In this document: positions 44,601-57,005 of the stretch, in pieces
How positions within the stretch are numbered: position 1 is the first letter of the stretch
Layout of the letters: each line of letters opens with the position of its first letter
Source: Petunia secreta
Lineage: Eukaryota; Streptophyta; Magnoliopsida; Solanales; Solanaceae
NCBI GenBank assembly: GCA_029990175.1
Contig: JARKIP010000017.1
Coordinates: forward strand, 26,089,001 to 26,153,000
Length of the DNA: 64,000 nucleotides
Direction of reading: 5' to 3'
Program-made: the position numbers and the translations under genes
Notes under the pieces: model-generated
Seen by the model: the letters and a program-made list of their open reading frames with translations, nothing else
Told to the model about the DNA's origin: nothing
Databases searched by the model: none

Positions 44601-47600
44601 CATCGAGGACAATTTAGAAGCAAGATGTATTTTTGTAATATTAAAGATATTATTGACAATGTTTATTTTGCTCTAGGTTGTTATAATTATTAAATAACGT
44701 TTTAATGCTTTGTTTATATACACCGAAAAGCCAAGTAATTTGAGACAATACCTACAACAGATCAAACGGACCAAACACATATCCTATTTGGACAGGTCTA
44801 TGTCCAAAGCAGTGTGGCACCCGTAACCTTGAAATCCCGGAGCAGCCCCTGTTTCTTGGGTGATGCCAAGTACGGTGAAGGAGGTAATGTTAGATGGAAT
44901 TGCAGTACGAGGAGGAAAAGGCGTAAAGCTTGGAATGTTGCTCAATTAGCACTGATGTGGGTTATTTAGAGTCAGAGAAATAGGAGGGCTTTTGAAGGTG
45001 TAGAGAGGAATATTGTCCATTTGAGAAGTAGCCTTTTCCCCTTATTTCATTGTGGTGCACATTCCTTGTTGTAAAGAAGATTGGCTGTCATATTGCTGGT
45101 TTTTCTGATATAATACTACTCTACTATTACTTATCAAAAAAAAAAAAAAAAAGATTGGCTGTCGTACTTAGAGAACCATACATTTTTGTAGGTTTTCTAC
45201 TCTTTTAGTATACCTCGTGTTTAAAGCCCTCTTGTGGTGCTTTCTTCATTAAAATTTATTACTTTATCAAAAGAAAAGCACCAGTTTCTGTAAAAAGAAA
45301 TCCATCTGCACATTCATCTACCACATTCTCTTTCTTGGAAAAAATGACAGAGCATTGCTCTAGTAGTACAAATAAAAAAATTTCACCGCTAATTTTAAAA
45401 AAGAAATAGTAGTGCCAGTTACTGTAAAAAGAAATAATCCATCTGACACATTCATCTACTGCACTCTTTTACGAAAGAACGACAGGGCAGTGCTTTTGTA
45501 CAAATACATGTGTAGATATCATGCACTTGAATAAGTCGACATGAACAACAAAAATAAAGGAACAGAAACTCTATCGAGGACCTTTAGCAGCAAATTAATT
45601 TATGTACCTCCAAGTAATACTGATAAGGACCACTTTTTACTCATATTAACGAATTCAAATATTAGTGAATTATGAATTGATGTAATCAAAACAAATATAA
45701 ATATCTACTGTTTATAAAAGGATGACCAAAGTTCTGTTCTCTAATAAATAAATGTGCATAATGTAAAAAGGGTGATATATACCTGGTGTGTGTCTCCAAG
45801 CTGTCACACCATGTGATCCTGTAGGCTGACCAGAAGCAGGCAATAATGACTCCTCAAAGATAAGATTAGCTGGAACGACCGAAGGAAGAGGGCGACCTTC
45901 CCTGTGCCGCTCCATCAGGTAGAGTGCAATGCAGAACTCCCTCAAAGAAAGCATGCTGTCATTGTCTTGATCCGATAAATCCCACACCTGCTTTAAGACC
46001 TCTGACAATCAAAAAGCAAACTGCATTAGTGTCTAAAGGACCAAGTGAGCAACAGCTCAGCAGTAAGATAGGAAACAAAATCATCTAAGAAAATTCTAGC
46101 CTAGATTCTCACCTCGGGGCAGCTTCCAACTTAGAAACAGGTTCCGTGCCTCCGCGCCAGTAATTTTCCCATCCCTGTCAGTGTCCACTGCCATAAATAC
46201 TTTGCTATACTTCTGATAGTCAGACTGAGTGATCTTTGGCCATGGAAGCTGAGATTGGCCAGGAAGAGAATTTCTAGCTGCAGTAGGATTTGCAGCGGAA
46301 CTTTGGACTGGGACCTGTTGGTTCGGTCTCACGGCCAAATGAGCTTGCTGGTGCTGATGAACCGGTTGCTGAGGAAGTGTAACTTGTGAATCAACTAAGC
46401 TAGCCTTTACAGGAGGTTGGGGCCCTGTAGATGCTGGGACTGTGCCTGATGAAACTGCTAAGCTGCTAGCTGAAGACATATTTGGTGTTGAGTTTTGCTT
46501 TGGTTGAACGGATGCAACAGAAAAAACATCTCCAAAGAGTGAATCCGATGGAGATCCATTTCCTGAGACAGGAACGGCTTTAGGAGCTTTGGCATCAGGT
46601 GTGTTATCATGCAATAGAGTCGCATCATTTGATTTTGATAAACCTGGTTGCACTGATGACGTGGTTGCTTGTTGGGTTTGTTGTGGAGAAGGTGTCAATG
46701 CAGCAAGACCAAATGCGTCCTGACTTCTAGAACTGACACCAGTATTAGGAGCTTGGGAAATGGCACCTGCTTGAAAGCCACCATTCTGTCCAGCAAGCAT
46801 ATCAATAGAACTGGGAGGGCGAGAACCTGCAACAGTACTTCCGACTAGCATTCCTTGACCAGAAACATTTGGCTGAGGTTGGAAACCAGGGCTAGGATTC
46901 GAGGGCCGTGGAGGCCTCATGTAAGGACTTTGCTGAGCTGGTAAGCCCTGTTGACCCCTAACGCCGAAAGTTTGAGCTGCAGCTGGAGTAGGACCACTGA
47001 CAGCAGGAACTGCAGCACCAACCTTATTAGTTGGTTGAGGTCCTGGTATGGCTGCAAGGTTTATTTGAGGGGGAGGAATTTTAGCTGAAGCTGGTGTGAA
47101 TAGTGCAGCCTTCACTATTTCTGGAGTCAACTCTCGTTTTTGTGCCACCGTAACAAGCTTAAGAGCATTATAAAATTCTTGGCGACTAAGGAAGCCAGTA
47201 CGACTTTGATCAGCATACGTCCAAATCTACATAAGCAAAAGAAAATGCAAAATTTAGTTTTAAAAAGAAAAAAAACAGGCCATTAGGAAATCAATAGCTC
47301 CTGATATCTAACAAAAATCGCGGACCCCTTCTAAAAAAAGTATCTTAACAATATCTTGGCATGACTTCTGCCAAGCAGCACATCTATTGTAGATCAAATT
47401 AATACAACACCAGCTAGAATATGGCATGGCTCATCAAATTCACAGGCTGAACCATGAAACTATTTGCTACTCTTTTCCCTATTCTCAAGTAGCTCTAACA
47501 TATTTAACTAACTAGTTCCTGGGTTCAATACTGCAGGAAATCTCTTTCTTCTTTTCTCAGTTTCTGGACCACTATACCTTGCATGTATTATTAGAAATGA

Positions 47601-48991
47601 AACGGAAGGTTTAGTTATCAAAACATAGTTAAGGTGTGTCAGTTTTTGTAAGCATTTTCATCTCACCATTTGAAGAAACTTTTCGGTATCTATTACCCAT
47701 TTCATATTGTTATTGCTCAAGTTCCTGAAAACCGGTTCAGTTTAAACAACTGCAATAACTTATTTTATGCCAAACAACTGAAGAACCATGTATCCCATCT
47801 CAAGACACCCCAAACCATAGAGCAACACAATTTGCAGCTGCAATGATCTAAATATTACAGCTAGCATCGCAATGACAAAGCAATGCATGCCAACATCATA
47901 TGCAGGGATACAAACATACAAAGCACAAATTTCAAGAGATAAGATACTTATATCAGGACATTCAATTCCTATAAAGGCGTCCTGTATTGATTACAGTGGC
48001 CAACAGCCACTAAAGAACCAAGCACGCAGTTGCTCAAGGAACACATGGGGGGGGGGGGGGGGGGGAGGACAGGACAGCTAACAGGTTCCTTTCTGAAAGA
48101 TAGAGAGCGGAACAAGATTCAGGAGAATTGCAACTGATGGAGATTCAATCCATCACTTGATTTAATTGAAGACAGTAATAAAACAGCCTTCCGGCGATTT
48201 CATAAATCTCAACTGTGACTGAATTTTATTTTTCTGATAATGGAGAAGTCCCCCAGGGTCATTGGCCCACAGTTCGAAACTCGGAGGATAGTGGTCCCGC
48301 CCCTCTACCTTTCTCCACTTAATGCCAGACTTTGGTTTGCATCAGGCTTCGAACCTATGATGTGCGCCTAACACACACATCACAAGGTGAAGTATTAACA
48401 CTAGACCAAAGCCCTGGGGGCGACTTAGTTATGCCTGAATAGAACAGAATTGATTCAGAAATATCTTAGAACTGAGTCAACTGAGCCCATTGGTTAAAAG
48501 TTAAGCTCTAGTTCATCAATTGATACCGAGTATTCCCAATTTAACTCCAATTCCTAATCCAACCAAAACTAATGGCCTTTAAAAAGAAATCGAGCGATCA
48601 CATGAACTTCATGCTACATCGCTAAGTGCATAAAGAGTATGAAGAATAACATGTAAAACTTTAATCTCCGCCCAGTGTTTACACCAAGCCAATAAATGCA
48701 AGATATGTATCTTCCATAAACACATTTTATCATTAACCAGGTCTTATTTTTACTTTTAAGTTTTAACTGTTAAAGTTAACTTTATTGATTTGGTGTAAGC
48801 ACTCGATGCGAGTAAGTAGTTATTGATAAAACAAAAAGGAAGAAATTAAAAATAACCTGAGCGAGGACAGGTTGAGGCAAATTGGATCCTTTAAGAAAAG
48901 CAACAGCTTCAGGCCCACTGATCCGACCATCTTGATCCAAATCAGCTCTTCTAAAATAAGCCTCAAATTGATCCATATTCTGTGCTGCCAT
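36594..48991 (-). CDS. EH1/Pan1-like: EH-domain protein AtEH/Pan1-like (TPLATE complex endocytic adaptor)
   Basis: Thirteen exons, minus strand: 48857-48991, 46113-47226, 45783-46001, 42848-43074, 41929-42003, 39456-39527, 39280-39378, 39092-39160, 38904-39018, 38435-38503, 37918-38248, 37639-37744, 36594-37412. Junction phases agree and give 1149 residues. Two EH domains: residues about 8-95 (EF-hand loop DLDQDGRISGPEA) and about 372-465 (DTDRDGKITGAEA, DQDNDSMLSLREF). A Pro/Gln/Ser-rich linker separates them; a coiled coil spans about 545-695. The C-terminus is acidic and disordered, with DWDGEWDKFDDEGF, WGTFDDADSAWDF, four QSPFF(D)SVPSTP-type repeats, SRFDSMRST repeats and two DPF motifs. 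Plant AtEH1/Pan1 and AtEH2/Pan1 are TPLATE complex subunits at sites of clathrin-mediated endocytosis; they bind membrane and link to actin and autophagy. The start is the only ATG just before the first EH domain. Confidence 0.95.
38601..38660. repeat. (CA)n microsatellite in EH-gene intron
   Basis: Nearly pure CA repeat of 60 bp with two CCC interruptions, in the intron between the WDGEWDKFDD exon and the preceding one. Confidence 0.95.
43493..44851. mobile_element. hAT-type non-autonomous element in EH-gene intron
   Basis: Ends CAGGGGCGATCTACTAAGGA and the inverse of CAGGGGCTGCTCCGGGATTT share the CAGGGGC terminus typical of hAT elements. The 8 bp outside are TTTTTTGG and TTTCTTGG, a target duplication with one mismatch. 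1359 bp, no transposase seen. The left subterminal GTACCCATGCACCCACTGACC is typical of a common plant hAT MITE. Confidence 0.75.
43627..43690 (+). other. tRNA-like promoter segment (boxes A and B)
   Basis: GTGCCAGTGGTAAGCG resembles a pol III box A and GGTTCGAATCT (43672-43682) a box B, about 35 bp apart. A tRNA-like cloverleaf was not confirmed. It may be a SINE head or old tRNA fragment within the hAT element. Confidence 0.4.
44870..45152 (+). mobile_element. L1-type LINE 3' fragment with poly(A)
   Basis: The plus-strand translation of 44900-45040 reads RKAWNVAQLALMWVI, a stop, then RNRRAFEGVERN and LFPLISLWCT, the C-terminal region typical of plant L1 ORF2. A poly(A) run follows (about 45136-45152). 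Probably a 5'-truncated old insertion; target duplication not established. Confidence 0.6.
48047..48065. repeat. G19 homopolymer in EH-gene intron 1
   Basis: An uninterrupted run of 19 G. It is a potential length polymorphism or assembly error point, and could form a G-quadruplex-like structure. Confidence 0.9.
48229..48425 (-). mobile_element. tRNA-derived SINE in EH-gene intron 1
   Basis: On the minus strand the element begins CCCCAGGGCTTTGGTCTAGT. Box A-like TGGTCTAGTGTT is at 48398-48409 and a perfect box B, GGTTCGAAGCC, at 48345-48355, about 42 bp apart. It runs on to about 48229 near an AATAAAA-rich end. Length about 195 bp fits plant SINEs. Target duplication was not resolved. Confidence 0.75.
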
Positions 48992-49419
48992 TACTTAATA
49001 AATCGCTTCTAATTTTATTAGATCTATGAGTAAAAGAAAGCGTTATCGAATCATGATTGAAAAATTGGCGAGGGTTTTAGAAGATCCGATGGGGAATTGC
49101 CGGTGGAGAATTGGGGGGTGGGGGGAGATCGAGATGATGATGGAAACACAGTGCTAGTTTTCCTGTCTTTTTTAGTTTTTTATTATCAAGCTTGGTTTTC
49201 GTTTTGATTCAATTATATTCTGAAATTTTTATTTCATTTCCTCCCTTTTTTTGCTATAAAGATAAATAAATATTGAATTTTCTGAAATTGAGTATATATT
49301 GTTGAAAAATCATAATTAAAGTATTTGAAATTTAACTACTTGAGATATGGATTCAAAATTTAAATACTATACATATAATTTGACCCAAATACAACGCCTC
49401 GCCACATTATAAGCTAATT
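48992..49419. promoter_or_regulatory. EH-gene 5' UTR and promoter region
   Basis: Upstream of the EH-gene start. Contains a GA/GGGG-rich leader (49070-49140) and then an AT-rich stretch. No specific element can be named. Confidence 0.4.
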
Positions 49420-51020
49420 TATGTGTTGAGGCATGCATAAACATTAGTCAAGAAGCACAAGAGATTAAGGAGTGGAGTGAGTCGCTCAGTTCAGTAATCA
49501 TCGGCATAGAGAAATTGCACGGAGCAAAGATTGTGCATCGAGAAGGCATGGGGTACAACACGTCTTAGGCATGGGGTACAACATGTCTTTGGGATCCCTT
49601 GTCACTAAGAGCATGAGGGAGGCACCAAAAAAGGCTTAAGGCACGTGCAAGAGCGACAAGGGTCAACCATATCTAGTGCACAAGGCAATTGAAGCTTTTA
49701 TAGAGCCCAAGAGTGGTCTACAATGTCCTTATAATGTGTAGAATGGCCAAAAAATACGAGGGAACAACAATGGGTCGTGGAAGGCACTAGAAATCAAGGA
49801 AGAATCATGATTCTTGCCAACCACCTTAAAATGCACTTACCTTAATTAATACAGTCTTGAACCTTCTCTAAAGTAGTATACATATGAATAGGTGGTTCAT
49901 TTGTACTTATCCAGCATACAAGTCTTCTAAATTGTATCTGCCAATATAGTGTAGCATCCAACTAAGTTCTTTAGCCTTCCTTTCATTATAAAAATGTTTA
50001 AGCATAATACAAGTCACTTTGCTGACAATGCCTTAACCGTGTGCTAATACTTAACAGTTTTGCTTGCTTGACTTAGGACTTGTCCGAGGGTCTTAGCTTG
50101 ACACTTAGGTGTCATTTCAAGTTTAGAAGGCTAATTTTAGGCACTACTTTTGGGTAGATATTGTCTAAGTATCGACCCACTGCCTAGAGCGAGTCTAGGG
50201 CTGTAACATCGTGGTATTAGAGCAGGTCAACACCAAGAGTATGTTGTATGGTTCATTTAAAGAGAAATAGTGTCGACTGATAAGGAAATCAATGTTAGTT
50301 TAGATGAAAGATGTTCATGGTTGACATGATGTCATGGGAAAGAAAACGATGAAGTAAGGGTCGAGCAAAGTGCGGGATCTGCTAGCGGAGACCACTATTA
50401 ATAAAATGGTATATGGAATTGATGGTTAGGAAGGCAATGGTTCGTCCATGAAGAATATTAGTACGCGGATGGAGCTTCTGAAAAGCTAGTCTTGGCACCT
50501 TAAACCAACACATGGTAGCCATGGAGTCCGGCCTCACTCGGTCTGAGAAGCAAGTCATTAAGAAGTTGGAGGAACTCAACAGACCTCGAAGGAGGTGCTC
50601 AAGGAAGAGAAACCCCTCTAGGGGCGAGTCAGTGAATTGAAGGTTTGTTCGGGGATACAATTGTTGACCTACAAGGGCAAATGGAGGCCTAGCAGAAGAG
50701 CTTGGAGGGGACCATAATCGAGCGTGGTACTTGCATAAGGGGCGAAGGTGAAGGTCCAAAAATAAAAATAGTACGGTGGTGCACGGGACGCGCGCGAGGT
50801 GGACGACTTCCTTTGCAGGATGAACAAGTACTTTGAAGTTTTTAGGGAGGAGAACAAAGTTTCCAAGGTACACAACACCTCAATATACTTGACAGAGGTT
50901 GTCTCACTTTGGTGGCAAAGGAAAAGTGCCAATATAGAGAAGGGGCTGCGGAAGATTGAGATGTGAGAGCGGTTCAAGTAGAAGGAGTTGAAGATATCGT
51001 TCTACCCGATGAAGTTGTGA
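49420..51020 (+). mobile_element. Ty3/gypsy retrotransposon remnant (LTR end, primer site, gag)
   Basis: TGGTATTAGAGCA at 50212-50224 matches the tRNA-Met primer-binding site with one difference and follows an LTR-like end ...GGGCTGTAACA (50197-50207). The LTR probably covers about 49420-50207. Downstream, plus-strand translation around 50780-51020 gives VVSLWWQRKSANIEKGLRKIEM and ERFK...KELKISFYPMKL, the retrotransposon gag domain (LWWRR...F..ELK..FYP) of gypsy elements, with stops and frame breaks. No pol or second LTR follows; the RTE remnant begins next. Confidence 0.7.
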
Positions 51021-51046
51021 GCTCTTAAAAAATTCAATTTATAACT

Positions 51047-52330
51047 TAGTATCTAAAACAACAGTAACAATAATATATTCAGCATTATTTTACAAGTGGG
51101 CTCTGAGGAAGGTGAGATGTACGCAAACCTTATCCCCACCAAGGTGAAGACGTTGTTTTCGATAGACCATCGACTAAACAAAAATAGTTATGAAAACATA
51201 TTGAAAAGAAAAAACAAGATGAAAACACTATGGTTAAAAAAAAACTACTGAATTATAAGCTAAAAATAACCGAGGTAAATAGAAAACATCAATCGGAATA
51301 AAGTCAAAGAAGAAGATAGGAATAATGGCATGTCTAATCATCTTACCTCAATTCTTCTCTATTTCTACCTCTCTGTACTTCACGTGTTCGAACCATCGCA
51401 GCCTCACTTCTCGCATCTCGTCTACCACTTAGGTCACTCTCACCTTGCCACGTATGACCTCATTCCTAATCTTATCCATACTAGTATACCCACATATCCA
51501 TCTTAGCATTCTTATCTCTACTACGCTCATTTTGTGAATGTGTGTGTTCTTGACTGACCAACACTCCGCTCCATACGACATAGCTGGTCTAACGACTACT
51601 CTATATAACTCATCTTTAAGTCTAGATGGCACTTTCCTATCGTATAGGACTCCATAAGCGAGCATCCACTGCAACCACCCTACCCGTATACGATGAGTGA
51701 GATCATAGTCAATTTTATTATTACCTTGAAGGATTGAGCCGAGATACTTGAAGCTTCCTTTTTTGGGGATAACTTGTGTATCAAGCGTACTTCCACCTCT
51801 GACTCATGTGATGCATCACTAAACTTGCACTCCATGTACTCTGTTTTCGTGCTGCTCAACCTAATACCTTAAGACTTTAGAGTCTATATCTGAATCTCTA
51901 GCTCATCATTAACTCCGCAGAATGCCACCAGAATGCCAACCAAAACTATATCATCTGCAAATAACATACACAATGGTACCTCCCCTTGAATACTTTGAAT
52001 TATTTCATCCATCACCAAAGCAAATAAAAACGGGCTAAGCGTTGACCCCTGATGCAACTCCTTCTCGACTTTGAAGTGTACTGAGTCTTCTACATTGAGA
52101 CTTTGTCATAAGTGTTTTCTAGTTCAATGAAGAGTTGAACACTATGTGTAAGTCCCTTTTCTTGTCGCTATGCTGCTCAATCAACCTCCTCAAAAGATGG
52201 ATGACTTCCGTAGTCGATCCCCAGACATGAATCCGATTTCGTTCTAGTAAATTGTTACAGCCCACCTCATCTTCTTCTCTATCATTCTCTTTCCAAACTT
52301 TTATAGTATGACTTACTAATTTGATACCCC
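51047..52330 (-). mobile_element. RTE-type LINE remnant
   Basis: Minus-strand pieces: CQGSTLSPFLFALVMDEII-like region (about 52060-51990), FADDIVLVG (51968-51941, the reverse transcriptase active site), FKYLGSILQG-like region (about 51740) and 51674-51429, which encodes DELYRVVVRPAMSYGAECWSVK and MSVVEIRMLRWICGYT. All are diagnostic of RTE LINEs. Many stops and frame breaks. Its 3' side at 51096-51176 (GTACGCAAACCTTATCCCCACC ... TTTCGATAGACCATCGAC, written in two parts) is the same tail as the insertion at 4130-4237. Confidence 0.85.
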
Positions 52331-52702
52331 TATGGTTGTTGCGATTTTAAATGTCAAAATTTTCTCTCGGTTTATAAGAAAAATCACTCACTTTTATGTA
52401 TCGGAGTTTGAACAGCTTGTCAATGATATTTTAATGACTACATTTTAGTCCGTTCCAAAATATTATTTACAATTTTAGCTAAAAAGCCCCCCTTGCTCCA
52501 TAAAAAGTTTTTAGATAAGAATTTATTTTTTTGACAAGTCCTTGACATTGGTAATTTAAGTTTTACACGCATATACATGATAAAGGTAATTACTTCGTCT
52601 CAAGTTCCATTCTTTGATTTTTGATTATCCAAAATATGATTGAACTGTTCAACCGATTTGCTTTCTCTTTTGTAGTACTAATTCTTAGCTTGGCAATTGG
52701 CA
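52331..52702. other. AT-rich spacer
   Basis: No gene or repeat boundary recognised between the RTE remnant and the outer Helitron-like end. Confidence 0.4.
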
Positions 52703-52879
52703 TCTATATATTATTAAAAGGAGGGTAGTAAGCCTATGGAAAGTAGCCAAGTGTCAAAGTAGTAGGAAGACACTTGGAAATTTTAGGTAAATAAGTTATT
52801 TTTTAGTTAGGTATAGTTATTTTAGTTATTTTTGAAATTTGAATTGAAATTTTAAGAATAATTGTGAAAAAAATGAAAA
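52703..52879 (+). other. Second Helitron-like 5' terminus
   Basis: Starts TCTATATATTATTAAAAGGA, identical over 18 bases to the internal start at 52880 and also preceded by A. It may be the real 5' end of a longer element (52703-57005), or the 5' part of another Helitron with the present one inserted next to it. No matching CTAG/hairpin end is seen between the two. Confidence 0.6.
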
Positions 52880-55800
52880 TCTATATATTATTAAAAGCAA
52901 ACAATTTGCTAAAAACTGAACGTGCTCCTAAAAACTATCACCAACCAACAACACGTTCAGCCTAATCAATTGTTGAGCGTGATAACTTCTCTTCATAATT
53001 TTAGAAATTAAATTATATTAAACGTTACCTTATCTTTTTTGAAAACTGCTTCGCAGTAGTTTTATCATTTTTTGACTATTCTGAGAAATTCTGCGACGTG
53101 TATTTATATAATTCAGTTGAAAATATGTTTTTTTGCTTTTATGTTTTCTGCAATTATGCAACGATTCTTTTGTTCGGTTACCCAAAAAAATGACAAACAA
53201 GGGAGTGAGATCACAACAAGGAAGATTATGACCAATATGCATTTGAATCAACGAAACAATTCGAAAGTCGACCTTTTAGCATTACAATCTAAGGCTTCAT
53301 GTTGTGGTTATGTTCGTTTTGTTTGGCGTATTACACATTCTAAGTTTTGAAGTTTCCGGGGTTGTCTGAGTGAAGTTGTATTCCAACGGGGGATCCAACA
53401 CTATTGATGTCAATTTGAATAAGGCATAACAAGATTAAGGAGGCATGCATCCAGCGAGCTCAAATATAATGTTTTTGGAGAACTAACAGAATGGTGACAA
53501 ACGTTTACTCTACTACATATTTTACTTAATGGAGTCCTCCGCAAAATTTACTTACCTGATTTAAATTAACTTAATCCTTCTCTAACTAGATATGTCAAAT
53601 TAGTTTAACCCACAAAGGAGTCCTCTGCGAAAATTTCTTAGGTGATTTAATGTTATCTCAAAATTCCAGGTTCTTTCAAACTCGAAATTCTTTTCATATC
53701 TTCATTGCTGCCGTTTTACAAACAAACTTTCTTACTTTAATTCATGTTCTTTTAGAGAACTAATAGGGAGTTTCTCATTCTCTGTCTCATGTGTACATCT
53801 ACCATGAAGAACACTAATAATCTTTTGTTGTAGAGGACCAGAAACTGCAGATTTATAAAAGTTTGGAGGTAAGTTGTGGGATATCATATACTTTGGCAAG
53901 TCTATATTTGATTTTGGCCCATTTTTTACTGGTATGATGCGCAATTCGATACATCAAGCATCTAGATTTTCCTCAATTTCTTCATCGCTCTTTTCTTTTT
54001 GGTGTATTGAAAAAACTATATTTTTAAACCTTTTTTCTTCTCTATTTCATGTTTTGCTGGATTATGTGATACGATAAATTTATGTGTTCAAAATTCTTGC
54101 AGGTATACTAGATGTACAGAGCATTTGCCCTTGCAAATTACAGAAGGTAGGCTCTGTTATCAATTAATTATGTTTAACATCTTTGATTTAGTTTTTTCAG
54201 TTATCTTCTATTTATTTCTTAATAATTTATCCCAACAAAAAAGTTAGTACATTACTAAAATGTGAACTGATTTAGATTTTAAAGGTCGAGCGATGAAGCA
54301 GATGGTGGTGATTATTCACATACAAGGAGCTATATTCAACAAGTAGTTTTCGTGAAAATAAAAGCTTTACGGAACTTGCATTAAGCGAAACAAAAGGTAA
54401 ATAATACTTCAATTGACATAGGAGGAAGAAACATATGGCCGAAAAAAGAAAATATGTGCAATGCACTTTGTTCTATTGTAAGAAAAGGAATTAAGTAAAG
54501 TTGTTGAATGACAAGCCAAATAGCAAAGTTTTGTCCTTTCTACTCTTACAACATGCAAGAACTAACTCCAAATAAATCAAGTGGTAAAAAATAATAAAAA
54601 AGTTCGAATGTGAGATGTCTCCAGTAATAGCATTATCAAGGCCTTTTTATTTTTTCTAAAGCTTATCTGAGAGGATTAGAATTGTTTTATGTTTTTATCT
54701 GCTTAGTATCTGTGCTTCCAATAGTTACTTACGTTGTCTTTGTGTGTCAACAAAATAAAACTTCACAAGGTATTCTTTGAATTCTTTCATATACGTAGTG
54801 TGTTTCTTATCTTTCTTATTTTTTCCCATGTTCTTCTTAGTTCAGGACATAACAAATCTATGATAAGAAGGTTGTAGATTCATCAAGAAGTTCATAAATT
54901 CAATAACACAACTATTATATCGACTACACATAAAGTTATGACGTCTAAGGTGTACAATTTTCTTCTTGCATCTTTAATAATTTGATTATTAAAAAGTTAT
55001 TGCAAATTTTAAAGTAGGGCTTGATTTGATAAAAGTTTCACGAAATATCATGACAAATTACTTGAAATGATCTTTTTTACTACGTTTTCTTACTTTTTTA
55101 TGTAGAATATATAACTAAGAGAACTAACAGAACAACTGATGCATATTTTTTATAGTAACGTGGAAGATCGTTGATGGAAATACCAAAATATATATAGTCC
55201 AAGATGTTATTAATGGTTTTTCAGTTATGTGCATGAGGAAGTATTGTATTTCGATGCCCATGTGTGATGATCAACTATTATTTAATCAAGATGGCATCTT
55301 TGATGAGTTCTCAGCGTATCTCATATGGATCTTTTCTTAGCGGAAGCAATTTCTAGGTAATTAAGATAAATAATATATCCTATTAGTTTCATAATTATAT
55401 TATAGTTTCTCTTGCTCAATTTGCATTTCAAGCTTGAGAATTGAGATGTGATGTTTGTATATAAAAACGAAGATACAGATAGGTTGATTCTCAAAAGGAG
55501 AATGGTCATGGACATGCAGTTCGAATGGAGGATAGTGTTTGCATGAATGACCTTGACAATGTCATGGATTGCACAAAATTTTGTAACGGCTCATATATAA
55601 TACTAATATCTACCTTATTTTATTGGGATATTTTTGCAAGGAGATGATGTATGATTTGCAAGATAACTTTACCATAATTGAGGCAGCTTTGGCTGGGCTT
55701 ATATACATATTTAGCAGATGGATAAATGAAAGAGAACATGTCATAACCTCGAAGATTACGACGACTATCCACCTTTCCATGGGTTATTTCCAACAACAAT

Positions 55801-57005
55801 CTTATAATAATGTATATCTGCAAAAAAGAAAAATGATGTGTGAACTAAAAAGCATCGAAACTGTATGGATGTGATCAAATTTATCTTCTATATTTTTTGT
55901 ATTACGCATATAAAAGGACAGTTCTGCAATATAGTTTTGCGAAGTGACAAGTTTCTAAAAGTCCAAATTGCAAACTTTGAAAATTGTTAATAGGAAAGTC
56001 ACGACTTTAAGCAGTATGTTTTAGTTTTCATTTGGTGCAATACTTGCAGGTTAAATTTTTTTTATTTTACTTACTTCATATGTACGAGTGGAAAAATAAA
56101 ATTAGAGATTCAGAATAAAGTAATAGAACTGGAAAAGGCTGATGTAACAATACGAAAATTTGAACATGTTTATTTAATCTATTTATGTATGGAAAGTTGT
56201 CATGAATTAAACTAAAAAATATAAAGAAGAGGAAAGCTGATGTAACACTAAAAATCCAACTAAATGTAGCATATATGTCACATCGAAGGCGTTTCTTAAA
56301 AAATGAATATCACATTGGTCTTATTCCTCTAAACTTCGAAACTACAAATTTAAGACAATACTGAAGAAGTTATGAGCTTACTATCTTTGAGTTGTGCTGA
56401 TTTTTAACAATATAATTATACAAATTTCACAATTATTGATTAGAACAGATCTAGGATCGAAGTAAAATGGCAAATTCAAGCATAGCCAAATATGAAACTA
56501 AGAGATCAGTGTTTACACATGACAACTTTATGTTGCTCTTTCACAGGTGGTAAGTTGAAAGGGACTGGTAAGATCTTAGTTTATGATGATGATACACAAA
56601 TAACAAATGAAGCTAGAATTATTTAAGAAATATAGTTTATACAATAGTTTTTTATTATTTAATTAAGACGCTATTGAATCTATTTTTTATCTAAATATTA
56701 CGTGCTATTACAATTCATGTCGCTTTCATCACAAATTATATAGTAAGAAAATAATTTAGCATAAAAAACTACTATATTTCAAATATTCTGCATTTGAAAT
56801 GAATGTATCATTAATAATTTCTAGAGTTTCTTCATTTGGCATAGTTTAGGGGTGAGTTTCCACTCAAAGAAAAAAAAAATTAGGGAAACACAATGAGAAA
56901 TATCAAAAATCCTATAAAAATTTTATACATGCTACTTAGATAAATAAAATTTGCTACAGTAATTTCTTCTAATATCAACCGCGCATCGCGCGGGTACTAT
57001 ACTAG
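52880..57005 (+). mobile_element. Non-autonomous Helitron
   Basis: Begins TCTATATATTATTAAAAGCA after an A and ends ...ACTATACTAG before a T (A|TC...CTAG|T insertion). Near the 3' end, CCGCGC-ATC-GCGCGG (56979-56993) is a perfect 6-bp-stem hairpin 9 nt before the CTAG. These are the defining Helitron termini. The 4126-bp interior is AT-rich; no Rep/helicase coding was recognised, so it is non-autonomous. Short frames such as 53072-53350 and 55623-55874 resemble nothing known. A second identical start, A|TCTATATATTATTAAAAG, lies 177 bp upstream at 52703. Confidence 0.85.

Noticed and set aside
50382..50977. Minus-strand frames of 102-163 codons
   Set aside because: They are antisense to the gypsy gag remnant, whose plus-strand LWW...FYP motif is recognisable.
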